Assembly (NCBI GenBank): GCA_017746715.1
Contig: JAGHZQ010000069.1
Coordinates: 99,601-163,600, forward strand
From: Cyanobacteria bacterium SBLK
GTDB lineage: Bacteria > Cyanobacteriota > Cyanobacteriia > Cyanobacteriales > Spirulinaceae
Reading direction: 5' to 3'
DNA: 64,000 nucleotides
The number at the start of each line of letters is the position of its first letter. Position 1 is the stretch's first letter. Shown piece after piece: positions 46,846 to 55,715 of this stretch. A program made the position numbers and the translations under genes. The notes beneath the pieces are model-generated. The model worked only from the letters and a program-made list of their open reading frames with translations, did not search any database and had not been told where the DNA came from.

Positions 46846-47442
46846 TTATTGGGATTCCGGCATTTCCAGCGAATTCGACCATTTCCACAAGCATCCGGAA
46901 ACAAAATTGGTAATCACGTGGGCCACAATGGGAACGAGTAAATTACCCGTAGCGATCGCGCTAAAGGCAAGAATCCCGCCAACAATTGTGGCCCAAATCA
47001 TATACGGCCATTGATGGGTGCCGCTTAAGTGCAGGAGTCCGAACACGAGACTCGATAATATTGCCGCCGTAACATTCAACCCCAAAGCCGGAAGCATCAC
47101 CCCGCGAAACAAAAGCTCTTCACTCAATCCTGGAAGCAGTCCCAACCAAATCAAATCCGGCCAAATTAACGGTTTGACGACCAACTCCAAATAATAATTG
47201 GCACTGTGCCGATAAGCCCCCCAAAAACGATGTACGATGGCGCTGGCTGCAACAATGACGCCTGCCAATCCCAATCCCCACAAAATAGCGCTGAGGGTAA
47301 ACTCTAGAGATAATAACCGAACCGCACCCAGAGATTGCCAAACCTTAGCGACGACTAAGAGAATTGTTGCCGTCACTGCCATAGCGACGAGAACTTGCGT
47401 GCGAGTGAGCGGTTCAAATTCAGGAGGTTCGGATTGATTCAC
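46846..47442 (-). CDS. CPBP-family intramembrane protease
   Basis: 198 residues, about six helices. Active-site motif EELLFRG near residue 105 (Glu-Glu-x3-Arg), then FGLLHLSGTH with the first His and a later HVITNFV with the second. These match the CPBP (Abi/CAAX-like, Rce1-type) glutamic protease family. GTG start. Its neighbour DUF3326 is on the same strand 21 bp upstream and may be cotranscribed. Confidence 0.85.
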   Translation of the reverse strand: MNQSEPPEFEPLTRTQVLVAMAVTATILLVVAKVWQSLGAVRLLSLEFTLSAILWGLGLAGVIVAASAIVHRFWGAYRHSANYYLELVVKPLIWPDLIWLGLLPGLSEELLFRGVMLPALGLNVTAAILSSLVFGLLHLSGTHQWPYMIWATIVGGILAFSAIATGNLLVPIVAHVITNFVSGCLWKWSNSLEMPESQ

Positions 47443-47463
47443 AGATTTTATAGCAGGTAACGT

Positions 47464-48522
47464 TTAGGAGAGAGGGGACAGAGTTGCAATATCGGAAAGC
47501 AAAGCATGGGGATCGATTCCCGCCCGATAAGCCGTCAATACGCCCAATGCTTCTAAATAGGAGCGAACGCGAATGACCTCGATCCCTAAAGGTTCTGGGG
47601 GGACGCGCATCGCAGTGCGGTTGTCCTCTACCGCGATCGCCCGCGTCCTGCCTAAACTGAGCATAGCACCTCCCCCGCAAGCATTGGCCGGAATTACCAT
47701 CGCATCCACCTCATCTCCCCAAATTTGCGCGGATTCGCGTTTGTGAAGTTGTGTGACGAATTGGGGGGCACGAGACAATCCCACCAAAACGCAGGGCAGA
47801 AAGGTATAACCCAACTCCTCTGCCGCCGCTCTTGGAGAAACCCTCGCATCTACAGGCAAGGGAGACAAGGCGGGGGCATGAGCGCAGGGAATCTGAAAAT
47901 TTCTGACGATTAGATGAGAAATAACGGCTTCTGCTCCGGCAAGGACATCCACCCCCGAACCCTGTCGGTAGTTTTCCAAGCTCTCTTTGTCGGTTTCTTC
48001 TGGAAAGCGGGCAACGACGGCGATCGCCTCTGCTCGGGCTTGGCGAATCAATTTCTCGGCTGCCCGCAATAAGCTATCGGGATTGTTCAACGTCCCCCAA
48101 CTAGCACCGGAAGGGGCGATACGCAGTTCCACTCCGAGGGGGGCATCGGTGAGAACATAATCGGTCAAATTCAGCCCTAACGTGGCTCTGGCGGCATCTG
48201 CGGCTTGCAGGTGGCGCAATCTTAGTTCGGGTTCGATGGCGCAATCCAAGAGCAAACCGATGCGATTTTGCCGGACGGGTTGCAGTCCCCATTCGGAAGC
48301 AGCAAAGCGATCCAAACCGTAACCTTCCACATAGAAGGTGTTGGGGAGAGTCCAATACATTTGCGCGCCGTTGAGAACATTGGGATGGGTAATGAGGCGA
48401 TCGCAAACCCGAGCGATGGCTTTGGCAACGGGTAGGGCATCCCCGGCATAACCGCCAATGGATGCGCCGATGCCGGTCGGTACGATTAAAACAACAGTAA
48501 ACGGAGGCATAATATCAGTCAT
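47464..48522 (-). CDS. DUF3326 protein
   Basis: 352 residues. Family start FTVVLIVPTGIGASIGGYAGDALP and the conserved HPNVLNGAQMYWTLPN match DUF3326, a large cyanobacterial and plant family of unknown function. The fold appears to be alpha/beta with repeated Ala-rich helices. ATG start; a second ATG four codons in is also possible. It lies immediately upstream of the CPBP protease gene on the same strand. Confidence 0.85.
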   Translation of the reverse strand: MTDIMPPFTVVLIVPTGIGASIGGYAGDALPVAKAIARVCDRLITHPNVLNGAQMYWTLPNTFYVEGYGLDRFAASEWGLQPVRQNRIGLLLDCAIEPELRLRHLQAADAARATLGLNLTDYVLTDAPLGVELRIAPSGASWGTLNNPDSLLRAAEKLIRQARAEAIAVVARFPEETDKESLENYRQGSGVDVLAGAEAVISHLIVRNFQIPCAHAPALSPLPVDARVSPRAAAEELGYTFLPCVLVGLSRAPQFVTQLHKRESAQIWGDEVDAMVIPANACGGGAMLSLGRTRAIAVEDNRTAMRVPPEPLGIEVIRVRSYLEALGVLTAYRAGIDPHALLSDIATLSPLS

Positions 48523-48584
48523 CGCTCACCCGCTACCAGCAATGCGCTGAGCGCTCGCTGTCGAAGCCTCACCAATTTGAAACA

Positions 48585-48728
48585 TTATCGAATGATTTGT
48601 TCTAAAGTTTGTACGAAACCCGGATAGGAAACGGTGGCAGCTTTTGCACGATCGCTATAACGGTCGGGTAACTCGGTTATCTTTGCACCCATGCGGTTTA
48701 ACTCCCGCAAGGCGATCGCGCTTTCCTT
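48585..48728 (-). pseudogene. C-terminal gene fragment
   Basis: A 47-codon open frame with no start codon that reads like a genuine C-terminus (ESAIALRELNRMGAKI..., YPGFVQTLEQIIR, then TAA). An in-frame TGA precedes it. Codon use and composition look like protein-coding DNA of this organism, with a HIP1 site in frame. I cannot name the parent gene. Confidence 0.55.
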
Positions 48729-48752
48729 TCAACGACAAGCATTAAATTTAAC

Positions 48753-48783
48753 AAAAACCCGGTATTCTCCAAGAAACCGGGCT
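48753..48783. repeat. CCCGGT/ACCGGG palindromic repeat
   Basis: Arms CCCGGT and ACCGGG around 12 nt, flanked by an A run. It has the form AAAAACCCGGT...AACCGGG seen as interspersed palindromes in many cyanobacterial genomes. It lies between the gene fragment and DUF2973 and may serve as a terminator. Confidence 0.7.
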
Positions 48784-48819
48784 GAGGGTCAATGACAGCT
48801 AAACTTTGGCAAAGGGGAA

Positions 48820-49131
48820 TTAGCGATCGCTGTCATTGACCCCTGGAGAAGAGCGATAAAGAGCATCGAGTTTCTCTCGCGCTTCTTCAACATCAACCGA
48901 GCGCATGACCAATAAGGGTTCGCTAATGGGCTGACCGTTACCATCTAGCAATTCTGGGTGGGGGATCGTTGCCCTAGGAGAAATAACTTGAGGTATCGAG
49001 CGCTCTTGCTCTTCTCGATTGCGAACGTGACGATTCGCTTCTTGACCTAATGTAAGCAAGCTGCGAACTAAATTCGCGATCGCCAAGATGGCAACGGCTG
49101 TAAAAGCGAGAATGTAAAGAAGATGTAACAT
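48820..49131 (-). CDS. DUF2973 protein
   Basis: 103 residues: one N-terminal membrane helix (about 4-22), then a polar helical part (LTLGQEANRHVRNREEQERS) and an acidic C-terminus (VEEAREKLDALYRS). The start MLHLLYILAFTAVAI matches the cyanobacterial DUF2973 family. It follows the DUF2605 gene on the same strand by 111 bp, the usual neighbour of this family. Function unknown. Confidence 0.82.
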   Translation of the reverse strand: MLHLLYILAFTAVAILAIANLVRSLLTLGQEANRHVRNREEQERSIPQVISPRATIPHPELLDGNGQPISEPLLVMRSVDVEEAREKLDALYRSSPGVNDSDR

Positions 49132-49242
49132 TGGATTCCTCTCATTACGATCTTTATAAATAGGGGTCTGTTAAAAAACGGTTTGAACGAGAAAGGACAA
49201 ATAATTATTAAACGAACTGATTGAGTTATTTAAGCGATTTAT

Positions 49243-49566
49243 TTATCCTTCTTGCGCTTTTTGCTGTCTTCTTTTTGCCGACACTTGCCAGCATTCCACA
49301 ACCAAACGATGCCAAGGAACGAGAGTATTCGGGTCGATCCCGGTTTTGCCCTCGGTTGCTTGAAAAAGCAGTCGAGCTGCGCGAACTTCTTTTTCGGCTG
49401 CTTTAACTCTTTCGAGGAGAGCAGCACGATCGCTCTCCTCGAGAAAATCTAAGGGTTCTGATTCTAGAAGGGAGCGCGATCGCGAAAACCAATAAATAAA
49501 ATCCTCTAACAAGGGTTCGAGTACGGTTTTCAGGATTTCGCTTTCCGGTAGGGGAGGCACTGACAT
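49243..49566 (-). CDS. DUF2605 protein
   Basis: 107 residues, helical, with PLLEDFIYWFSRSRSLLE and WHRLVVECWQVSAKRR. It matches cyanobacterial DUF2605, which is usually found beside DUF2973 as it is here. Function unknown. The frame ends in a basic stretch (RRQQKAQEG). An inverted repeat lies just upstream of its start. Confidence 0.82.
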   Translation of the reverse strand: MSVPPLPESEILKTVLEPLLEDFIYWFSRSRSLLESEPLDFLEESDRAALLERVKAAEKEVRAARLLFQATEGKTGIDPNTLVPWHRLVVECWQVSAKRRQQKAQEG

Positions 49567-49597
49567 TTTTGAGATATTACCAGTTTACGATCGGTCT

Positions 49598-49623
49598 GTT
49601 AAGAAATTCTGTTATTTCTTAAC
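49598..49623. promoter_or_regulatory. Perfect inverted repeat upstream of DUF2605
   Basis: GTTAAGAAAT and ATTTCTTAAC around 6 nt, 32 bp upstream of the ATG, nested inside a wider TCTGTTA/TAACAGA pairing. The word GGTCTGTTAA also occurs 35 bp upstream of the DUF2973 start, so the two genes may share a regulator. Confidence 0.5.
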
Positions 49624-49785
49624 TTATTGTAACAGATTATTGCATTTTCTCAGATTATGATTCGTTTTGTTAACTTTTCGGCGGCTCGGTTTAAGAGAGG
49701 CCGTTATCTGGCTTTTTTGAGTATTTTTACCTATCATAGTTTTTGCAGTTCTAAAGCGAATTCAATTTTTTTCATCATCAATATT

Positions 49786-51411
49786 TTAAATTTTAGTTTT
49801 TTTAGCAATCCATTGCCCATTACTGGTTCTTTCGCGCGATCGTCCCAAAACATCAAAATCGGAGAAGAAATCTTGGACAAACTGTACCAAAATATTAGTC
49901 GGTGGTAATGCCAATTCTTTACTCGGGGAAGTCTTGCGACCCCTATTATCGAGTACATTAGAATTAGCAACAAAACGCTGGCCGAACTCGATACTATGAT
50001 AAATATCGACGATTTTATTGCGAGAATTGGTAATCACCGTGTAAGTGGGGGACTTGAGAAACGCCTTAGCCTCGTCGGGCAATGAATTCATCTTGTCTTT
50101 TTCGATAGCATGAAGTGCCGAGATCGCCTCGGAAAGTTCGATACTCAATTGGCGTAAATGCTGATGCTGCGTCGTTTTAAATACGCCATTTTTCTGCATT
50201 TGCACCGTCCGTAGCAACACTTTTAAATTGCGTTCTACTGCCCTACAATCTTGAAAAGGAAGGTTTGCACAATAAGCAATTAAAAATAGATCGTCATTTT
50301 TTTCCACATTAAAAGTTAGATAAGTTCGACGAGAACTGACTTTGATACTCGGCGGTCGATTTAATTTGGGATGTGCCAAAGAAATTTGGTGATAAATGGT
50401 TGCAAGGGCTAAATTAGCATAAAGATTAAAAGCGGCATCGATTGTCATCTGTACTGTTGGCGGCGTTTTATTAAAAAATTGCTGCGCTTGTTCCGCATCA
50501 AAGCGATAGACTTGGCTCTCATCTCCATCCGGACTTAAATCGACCCAATCACAAGAAATTCCACCCGTTTTTAAGCCGAAATGAGAAACATTATAAAGTT
50601 TGCTACCGGTGAGAATCGCTCCTGTTAAATCTGCTCCCGTCCATTCTGCTTCAATCAGGCGCGTACGGCTCAAATCCGCATGAACCAGACTGGCATTGAC
50701 TAAATTGGCATGGGAGAGATCTGCGCCTGTTAAATTAGCCCCGCTCAATTTTGCCTCGCTCAGATCGCACCAACGCAAGTCCGCTCCACTTAAATCCGTC
50801 CAGCGCAAGTTGGCCCCTCGCAGATCCGCCCCGCTTAACATCGCTCGCGTTAGAGTCGCTTGGGAAAGATCTGCTTCTCGTAAATTGCCCCCTCGCAGAT
50901 CCGCTCGCGTTAGATCGACCCCACTTAGCGTTGCTTGTTCGAGTATACTCTCTGTAAGAAAAGCTCCGCGCAAATTTGCTTCGCTTAAATTACAATAACT
51001 TAAAGTTGTATCGCGAAGATTGGCTTCTCGCAGATCGGTGCCTTCCAAATTAGAACCGCTTAAATTAGAACCGCTTAAATTAGCACGAATGAGTTCGGCA
51101 CGAATGACGAGCGCCTCCATCAATTGAACCTCTCGCAAATCGGCGCGAATGAGATTGGCAACATTGAAACTGGCATGATTGAGAATGGATTTGGACAAAT
51201 TAGCCCCACTCAATCGAGCAACGTTGAGCTTTGCACCCGTCAAATTGACTTTGCTTAAATTCGCCCCGCTTAAATTAACAACATTGAGCTTTGCTCCCCT
51301 TAGATCGGCTTCACTGAGATTAATATTTCTCAAATTCGCTTCATTAAGGTTAATGTTGCCAAAGTTTCTCGTTCCCGAGAGATATAAGCGACGAAGTTCT
51401 TTAACATTCAT
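49786..51411 (-). CDS. Pentapeptide-repeat protein with an unknown C-terminal domain
   Basis: 541 residues. Residues about 15-275 are nearly uninterrupted A(D/N)LxX pentapeptides (ANLRNINLSEADLRG, ADLTGAILTGSKL), predicting a long right-handed beta helix. The last 260 residues form a separate soluble domain: a beta-rich part (RTYLTFNVEKNDDLFLIAYCAN) then helices and a final segment with TVITNSRNKIVDIYHSIEFGQRFV. I do not recognise the second domain. Start at MNVKEL; longer frames run into divergent tyrA. The neighbour in the opposite direction is tyrA. Confidence 0.85.
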   Translation of the reverse strand: MNVKELRRLYLSGTRNFGNINLNEANLRNINLSEADLRGAKLNVVNLSGANLSKVNLTGAKLNVARLSGANLSKSILNHASFNVANLIRADLREVQLMEALVIRAELIRANLSGSNLSGSNLEGTDLREANLRDTTLSYCNLSEANLRGAFLTESILEQATLSGVDLTRADLRGGNLREADLSQATLTRAMLSGADLRGANLRWTDLSGADLRWCDLSEAKLSGANLTGADLSHANLVNASLVHADLSRTRLIEAEWTGADLTGAILTGSKLYNVSHFGLKTGGISCDWVDLSPDGDESQVYRFDAEQAQQFFNKTPPTVQMTIDAAFNLYANLALATIYHQISLAHPKLNRPPSIKVSSRRTYLTFNVEKNDDLFLIAYCANLPFQDCRAVERNLKVLLRTVQMQKNGVFKTTQHQHLRQLSIELSEAISALHAIEKDKMNSLPDEAKAFLKSPTYTVITNSRNKIVDIYHSIEFGQRFVANSNVLDNRGRKTSPSKELALPPTNILVQFVQDFFSDFDVLGRSRERTSNGQWIAKKTKI

Positions 51412-51509
51412 GAACAAAGGGAAAGGTAGATGGAAGCGATCGCAAGATCGAAAAAGCACGCCAATTTCTGGTATTTTCGGGGTGAATTCACCAGTGGGAA
51501 GTAATAGGC

Positions 51510-52370
51510 ATGACGATCGTAGGCATTGTTGGTTTGGGATTGATTGGCGGTTCTTTGGCATTGGATCTGCGATCGCAAGGATACCGAGTTCTCGGGGTAT
51601 CCCGCAAGCCACAAACTTGCCAAACAGCCCTGTTAAAACACGTTACCGATGAAGCCAGTACGGATTTAGCCCTTTTGGGTAAAGCTGATGTTATCTTTAT
51701 TTGTACGCCAATTCCCGCGATCGCGCCAACGGTTCGCGCTCTCGTTCCCCATCTCTCATCGGCAGCAGTTATCACGGATGTCGGTTCGGTAAAAGCACCG
51801 ATTGTAGAGGAAATAACACCCCTCTGGGAAAATTTTATCGGCGGGCATCCCATGGCAGGTACCGAAGCGCAGGGAATTAATGCCGCACAACGGGATTTAT
51901 TTGTCGGTGCGCCCTATGTTTTAACCCCTGTAGAGAATACGCCCGCGAGAGCGATCGCAGTACTCGAAGAGCTTGTCGGGGCGATCGGGGCGAAGTTATA
52001 TTCTTGCTCCCCTCAGCAGCACGATCGCGCCGTTGCGTGGATTTCCCATTTGCCTTTACTCGTCAGTGCGGGGTTGATCGATAGCTGTTTGGGAGAGGAG
52101 GATGGGGAGGTGCTGAAATTGGCGCGATGCTTTGCGAGTTCTGGGTTTCGCGATACCAGCCGCGTTGGGGGAGGCAATCCGGAGTTAGGGTTAGAAATTG
52201 CCCGCGCCAATCGAGAGGAGATATTACGATCGCTTGCTCGCTATCGCCAACATTTGGAGGGATTATTCGAGGTCATTGAAAAAGAAGATTGGCAAAATCT
52301 AGAAATGATTCTCCAACAAACTGAATCCGGGCGGAAAACCTTTGGGAATTGGTCAAGACAAAAACCCTAA
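51510..52370 (+). CDS. tyrA: Prephenate/arogenate dehydrogenase
   Basis: 286 residues. Rossmann motif GLGLIGGS near residue 8, ICTPIPAI, then TDVGSVKAPI and the substrate-binding GGHPMAGTE. TyrA-type cyanobacterial enzymes usually oxidise arogenate to tyrosine with NADP+, though the sequence does not fix substrate or cofactor. Divergent from the pentapeptide gene with a 98-bp promoter region. The downstream region is repeat-rich. Confidence 0.93.
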   Translation: MTIVGIVGLGLIGGSLALDLRSQGYRVLGVSRKPQTCQTALLKHVTDEASTDLALLGKADVIFICTPIPAIAPTVRALVPHLSSAAVITDVGSVKAPIVEEITPLWENFIGGHPMAGTEAQGINAAQRDLFVGAPYVLTPVENTPARAIAVLEELVGAIGAKLYSCSPQQHDRAVAWISHLPLLVSAGLIDSCLGEEDGEVLKLARCFASSGFRDTSRVGGGNPELGLEIARANREEILRSLARYRQHLEGLFEVIEKEDWQNLEMILQQTESGRKTFGNWSRQKP

Positions 52371-52422
52371 ACCCAATGGAAGCGTTCAAGGTGGAAATCC
52401 GCGATCGCAGCCATCTCTTAAA

Positions 52423-52513
52423 CTGTTGGTTGGGTAGAACGAAGTGAAACCCAACAAAGCCTTGAAGGTGTTGGGTTTCCTGTCTCAACCCAACCTACTT
52501 AATTTGTTGGGTA
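52423..52513. repeat. GGGTTG-type dispersed repeat
   Basis: Words GTTGGTTGGGTAGAACGAAG followed by TGAAACCCAACA, and then GTGTTGGGTTTC with TCAACCCAACCTACT, form several pairings. The form GGGTT...AACGAAGTGAAACCCAACA is a common cyanobacterial intergenic repeat. It occupies part of the 342-bp gap after tyrA; no gene is visible in the rest of the gap. Confidence 0.75.
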
Positions 52514-52712
52514 AGGCGATCGCCGAAAATTTTGTAAAATATGGCTTACAGAATTTGAACTACCCAGCTATTTTAGCCTAGATGCGCTACTACGCTAATA
52601 CATCATTTTAGCTGTGTCGCGCCGGTAGAGATTCACCACATTTAAGAATTCTGAGGGCATCTGACCGCTTTTTCTATTAGTTTGTCGAAGAATTATTTCG
52701 GGTTAAAGAATA

Positions 52713-53426
52713 TTAGCAATCACTATCATTGACTGAGCCATCGGGCATGATAGTCTGACACAATATTGCCTCATCTAAATCAGAGGATCCCAAGTCAGCG
52801 CCCCTCAAGTCAGCACCTCTCAAGTTAGTTCCACCAAAATAAGCTCCACTTAAGTTGGTTCCACGAAAATCGGAATCACTAAAGTCATTCAGGCTCAAGT
52901 CAGTATTGCTCATGTTGGCCCCACGAAAATCAGACCCATGAAAATCAGTTACAATCAAGGCAGTATACACGCGAAAATAAGCATTTTTTAAGTTAGCTCC
53001 ACGGAAATCGGATTCCTGAAAATCCCCACCTACCAAATAAGCAAAATTAAAGTTAGCTCCACGAAAGTTAGTACCTTTTAAATTTGCTCCTTTAAAAGAA
53101 GTGTTGCTTAAATCAGCACCCATCAAGTTGGTATTGCTCAAGTCAGAATCATCAAAGTAAGCTCCCATTAAAAAAGTCCCATTTAAGTCTGAGTCGCTCA
53201 AATCAGCCCCACGAAAGTCGGGTATATACAAGTAAGCGCCATTCAAATATATGGACTTCAAGTTCGCGTCTTCCAAGTCGCATTCTATACAGTTATTGCT
53301 GAGAATCAAGTTAATGTATTGCTGCAATCGATCGACATCGCTTTGATCGTAAGCAGCCGCAGGAGGTGCAAACCATATTAAAGCCATCATAAGGACGGCT
53401 AAAAGTGACAGTATTCGTTTTTTCAT
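52713..53426 (-). CDS. Secreted pentapeptide-repeat protein
   Basis: 237 residues. Signal peptide (MKKRILSLLAVLMMALIW..., AAA near residue 24), a short Cys-containing linker (NNCIECDLED), then pentapeptide repeats (ADLSDSDLNGTFL, ANLKGTNFRGANFN) and two Cys near the C-terminus (CQTIMPDGSVNDSDC). Distinct from the larger pentapeptide protein at 49.8-51.4 kb in being exported. Start chosen at MKKRIL; the 48 residues upstream in frame lack family similarity. Confidence 0.82.
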   Translation of the reverse strand: MKKRILSLLAVLMMALIWFAPPAAAYDQSDVDRLQQYINLILSNNCIECDLEDANLKSIYLNGAYLYIPDFRGADLSDSDLNGTFLMGAYFDDSDLSNTNLMGADLSNTSFKGANLKGTNFRGANFNFAYLVGGDFQESDFRGANLKNAYFRVYTALIVTDFHGSDFRGANMSNTDLSLNDFSDSDFRGTNLSGAYFGGTNLRGADLRGADLGSSDLDEAILCQTIMPDGSVNDSDC

Positions 53427-53740
53427 GTTAGATTTACTTAAACAGCTACCTTCAAGAGTACCATAAATCTTTTTTGCAAAAATTAAGAAACAATAAAGAG
53501 CAATAAGTATGCTCATATATAGTGGGACGAGAGTCGCATAAAAAACTGATGATAAAGAGTGTTTTGGCAAAATTGAGATGCACCTATTTTGCAGTCATCC
53601 CCATTACTCTTCTCAGGATAGTTAAGGATTGAGAAGAAAATGAGATCGCATTGCCTCGCTATAGTTGTTATAATTCTGCAAACTCTTTACTCTTTACACT
53701 TCCCCATTGATAATTAATAATTGTTCATTGACAATTGATA
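53427..53740. other. 314-bp gap before pdxJ with a -10-like box and heptamer words
   Basis: A TATAAT box at 53,669 without a good -35 match may drive pdxJ. At 53,707-53,740 lie TTGATAATTAATAATTG and GTTCATTGACAATTGATAAT, degenerate members of the window's heptamer family, running up to the start codon. Confidence 0.45.
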
Positions 53741-54463
53741 ATGCTGACTCTCGGGGTAAATATCGACCACGTTGCCACCATCCGTCAGGCTCGACGCACC
53801 ATAGAACCGGATCCGATCGCAGCGGCAGTTTTAGCAGAACTCGGAGGTGCTGACGGCATTACCGTTCACCTGCGCGAAGATCGGCGACACATCCAAGATC
53901 GAGACGTGCGCTTATTGCGAGAAACAGTACGAACTCATCTCAACCTCGAAATGGCACCCACCGAAGAAATGGTGAGTATTGCCCTAGAGATTAAACCCGA
54001 TTATGTCACCCTCGTTCCCGAAAAACGGGAAGAAATTACCACCGAAGGGGGCTTAAATATCCTCGCCGATCGCGATCGCTATTCCCAAATCGTCGATCGC
54101 CTGCAAAATGCTGACATTCCCGTAAGTTGGTTTATCGACAGCGATCGCGCCCAAATTGAAGCCGCAGCCCAAACGAAAGCCAAATTTATCGAACTGCACA
54201 CGGGACAATACGCCGAGGCAAACGGAGAAAGCGAACGAGAAAAAGAGTTGAAAATCTTAGCAGAGGGGTGCGAATTTGCCCTCTCCCTCGGTTTGCGCGT
54301 TAATGCCGGACACGGGTTAACCTATTGGAATGTTTACCCCGTGGGCTGCATTGCAGGGATGGAAGAGCTAAACATCGGTCATACCATTGTCAGCCGTGCC
54401 GTCCTCGTGGGGATGGAACGGGCAGTCCGAGAAATGAAACTGGCCATGCAGGGAAAACTGTAA
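53741..54463 (+). CDS. pdxJ: Pyridoxine 5'-phosphate synthase
   Basis: 240 residues, (beta-alpha)8 barrel. Family start LTLGVNIDHVATIRQARR, then GADGITVHLREDRRHI, PDYVTLVPEKREE and GAGHGLTYWNV-like end (NAGHGLTYWNV). Condenses 1-deoxyxylulose 5-phosphate with 3-amino-2-oxopropyl phosphate to make PNP, the last step of the DXP-dependent vitamin B6 route. ATG chosen over a TTG two codons upstream. The following gene is Ycf54. Confidence 0.96.
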   Translation: MLTLGVNIDHVATIRQARRTIEPDPIAAAVLAELGGADGITVHLREDRRHIQDRDVRLLRETVRTHLNLEMAPTEEMVSIALEIKPDYVTLVPEKREEITTEGGLNILADRDRYSQIVDRLQNADIPVSWFIDSDRAQIEAAAQTKAKFIELHTGQYAEANGESEREKELKILAEGCEFALSLGLRVNAGHGLTYWNVYPVGCIAGMEELNIGHTIVSRAVLVGMERAVREMKLAMQGKL

Positions 54464-54546
54464 TTTTACTTAACAGGTTGACTTCCTCGCAACATTGTCC
54501 TCGATAATAAAAAATTGTCCCCAGCGCGATCGCGGATCGTCCAACC

Positions 54547-54876
54547 ATGCAAACCTATTACTATATCCTTGCCAGCCAGCGTTTTTTACTCGAAGAAGAA
54601 CCCTTTGAAGAAGTCTTGCGAGAACGGAGGCGACACTATGAAGATCGCGATAAAGCGATTGATTTTTGGCTGGTTAAACAACCTGCTTTTATCGAAGCAC
54701 CGGAAATGGCAGAAATTAAAGCAAAATGTCCCCAACCTTGCGTTGCCGTGATTTCCACGGATTCTCAATTTACGACATGGCTCAAACTGCGTTTAGAATA
54801 CGTTTTGAAAGGTGAATTTCAAGCACCTTCGAACACCATTCCCGAGCCCCTTGCTTCCCTAGAAACCGCAGTTTAA
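54547..54876 (+). CDS. ycf54: Ycf54 protein
   Basis: 109 residues. Family features TYYYILASQRFLLEEEPFEE, DFWLVKQPAF and TTWLKLRLEYVLKGEF. Ycf54 is needed for stability and activity of the Mg-protoporphyrin IX monomethyl ester cyclase in chlorophyll synthesis. It lies between pdxJ and the proline-rich secreted protein gene, which starts 6 bp after its stop. Confidence 0.94.
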   Translation: MQTYYYILASQRFLLEEEPFEEVLRERRRHYEDRDKAIDFWLVKQPAFIEAPEMAEIKAKCPQPCVAVISTDSQFTTWLKLRLEYVLKGEFQAPSNTIPEPLASLETAV

Positions 54877-54882
54877 AGGGGG

Positions 54883-55683
54883 ATGGCTGAAGATAACCCC
54901 TTACGATTCATGGCCAAACACAACTCCTTCGCGATCGCCTGCTTCATCTCGTTCATATTGGGGGGATGGGGAAGTCGCGATCGCGTCGCCGCACAAGTCG
55001 CCCTCCCCGCCTGTCAGCCCCCTCTATCCGGGGAATTGCTCATTTTAGTGACGACCCCCACCCCCGACGCGAGAGAATTACTGCGTCGGGGTTTGCCAGA
55101 AGACATCGCGATCGAGATCTGCGAATATCGCAGCAATGCAACCAGCCGCATTGGGGGTTTCAAAAATGTTGAAACAGCCAACAATTGGGGACGCTACATC
55201 AACGATATTTTAAGACTACAACTCTCAATCGCCCATTTATCGGATTCTCCGCCCATCTCTTCAACACCCCCAACTCGTCCCTCGTCTTCCCCCTCTCCTT
55301 TACCCCCGCCAACTGCCCCAACTCGTCCCTCACCTCCCCCTCTCTCCTCTTCCCCCGCTCCCCCCACTTCCCCATCTCCCCCCGCTCCCCCATCTCCTCC
55401 CGCTCCCTCGACTCCCTACAATCCAAGCGCTTTAGGAGCGGGATATGCAGTCATTATCGATTATTTTGACAATCCGGAAGTTGCCACCCAACTCCAACAG
55501 TTACTCGGGCGCGATATTGGTTTGGTTTCTTACTTTGCTCGTCCCTATCTCCTCATCCAACAAACCCGAGACCCGCAGCAAGCCGCATTTTTATTGCAAG
55601 AGTTAAGCGATCGCGGTTTTTCTACCCTCATTGTTAACAGTCGCCAAACCGTTCTCCTCACCTCTAAAGTGGCTAATCCTTAA
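54883..55683 (+). CDS. Secreted proline-rich protein with SPOR-like domain
   Basis: 266 residues. Signal peptide (hydrophobic FAIACFISFILGG), a short globular part, then a Pro/Ser/Thr-rich linker of about 60 residues, then a C-terminal part that alternates beta and helix (YAVIIDYFDN...QLLG, FSTLIVNSRQTVLL), compatible with SPOR-like or pilin-adjacent folds. It is 6 bp after ycf54, so cotranscription is likely, but a functional link is unclear. Either ATG (54883, or 54910 in front of the hydrophobic stretch) could be the start. Confidence 0.7.
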   Translation: MAEDNPLRFMAKHNSFAIACFISFILGGWGSRDRVAAQVALPACQPPLSGELLILVTTPTPDARELLRRGLPEDIAIEICEYRSNATSRIGGFKNVETANNWGRYINDILRLQLSIAHLSDSPPISSTPPTRPSSSPSPLPPPTAPTRPSPPPLSSSPAPPTSPSPPAPPSPPAPSTPYNPSALGAGYAVIIDYFDNPEVATQLQQLLGRDIGLVSYFARPYLLIQQTRDPQQAAFLLQELSDRGFSTLIVNSRQTVLLTSKVANP

Positions 55684-55715
55684 AATGGGAAAGGCAGCAA
55701 AGAACGGGGAAAGAA

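Noticed and set aside
53427..53570. Extra N-terminus for the secreted pentapeptide protein
   Set aside because: A typical signal peptide begins at MKKRIL (53426); upstream residues are an unrelated hydrophobic stretch.
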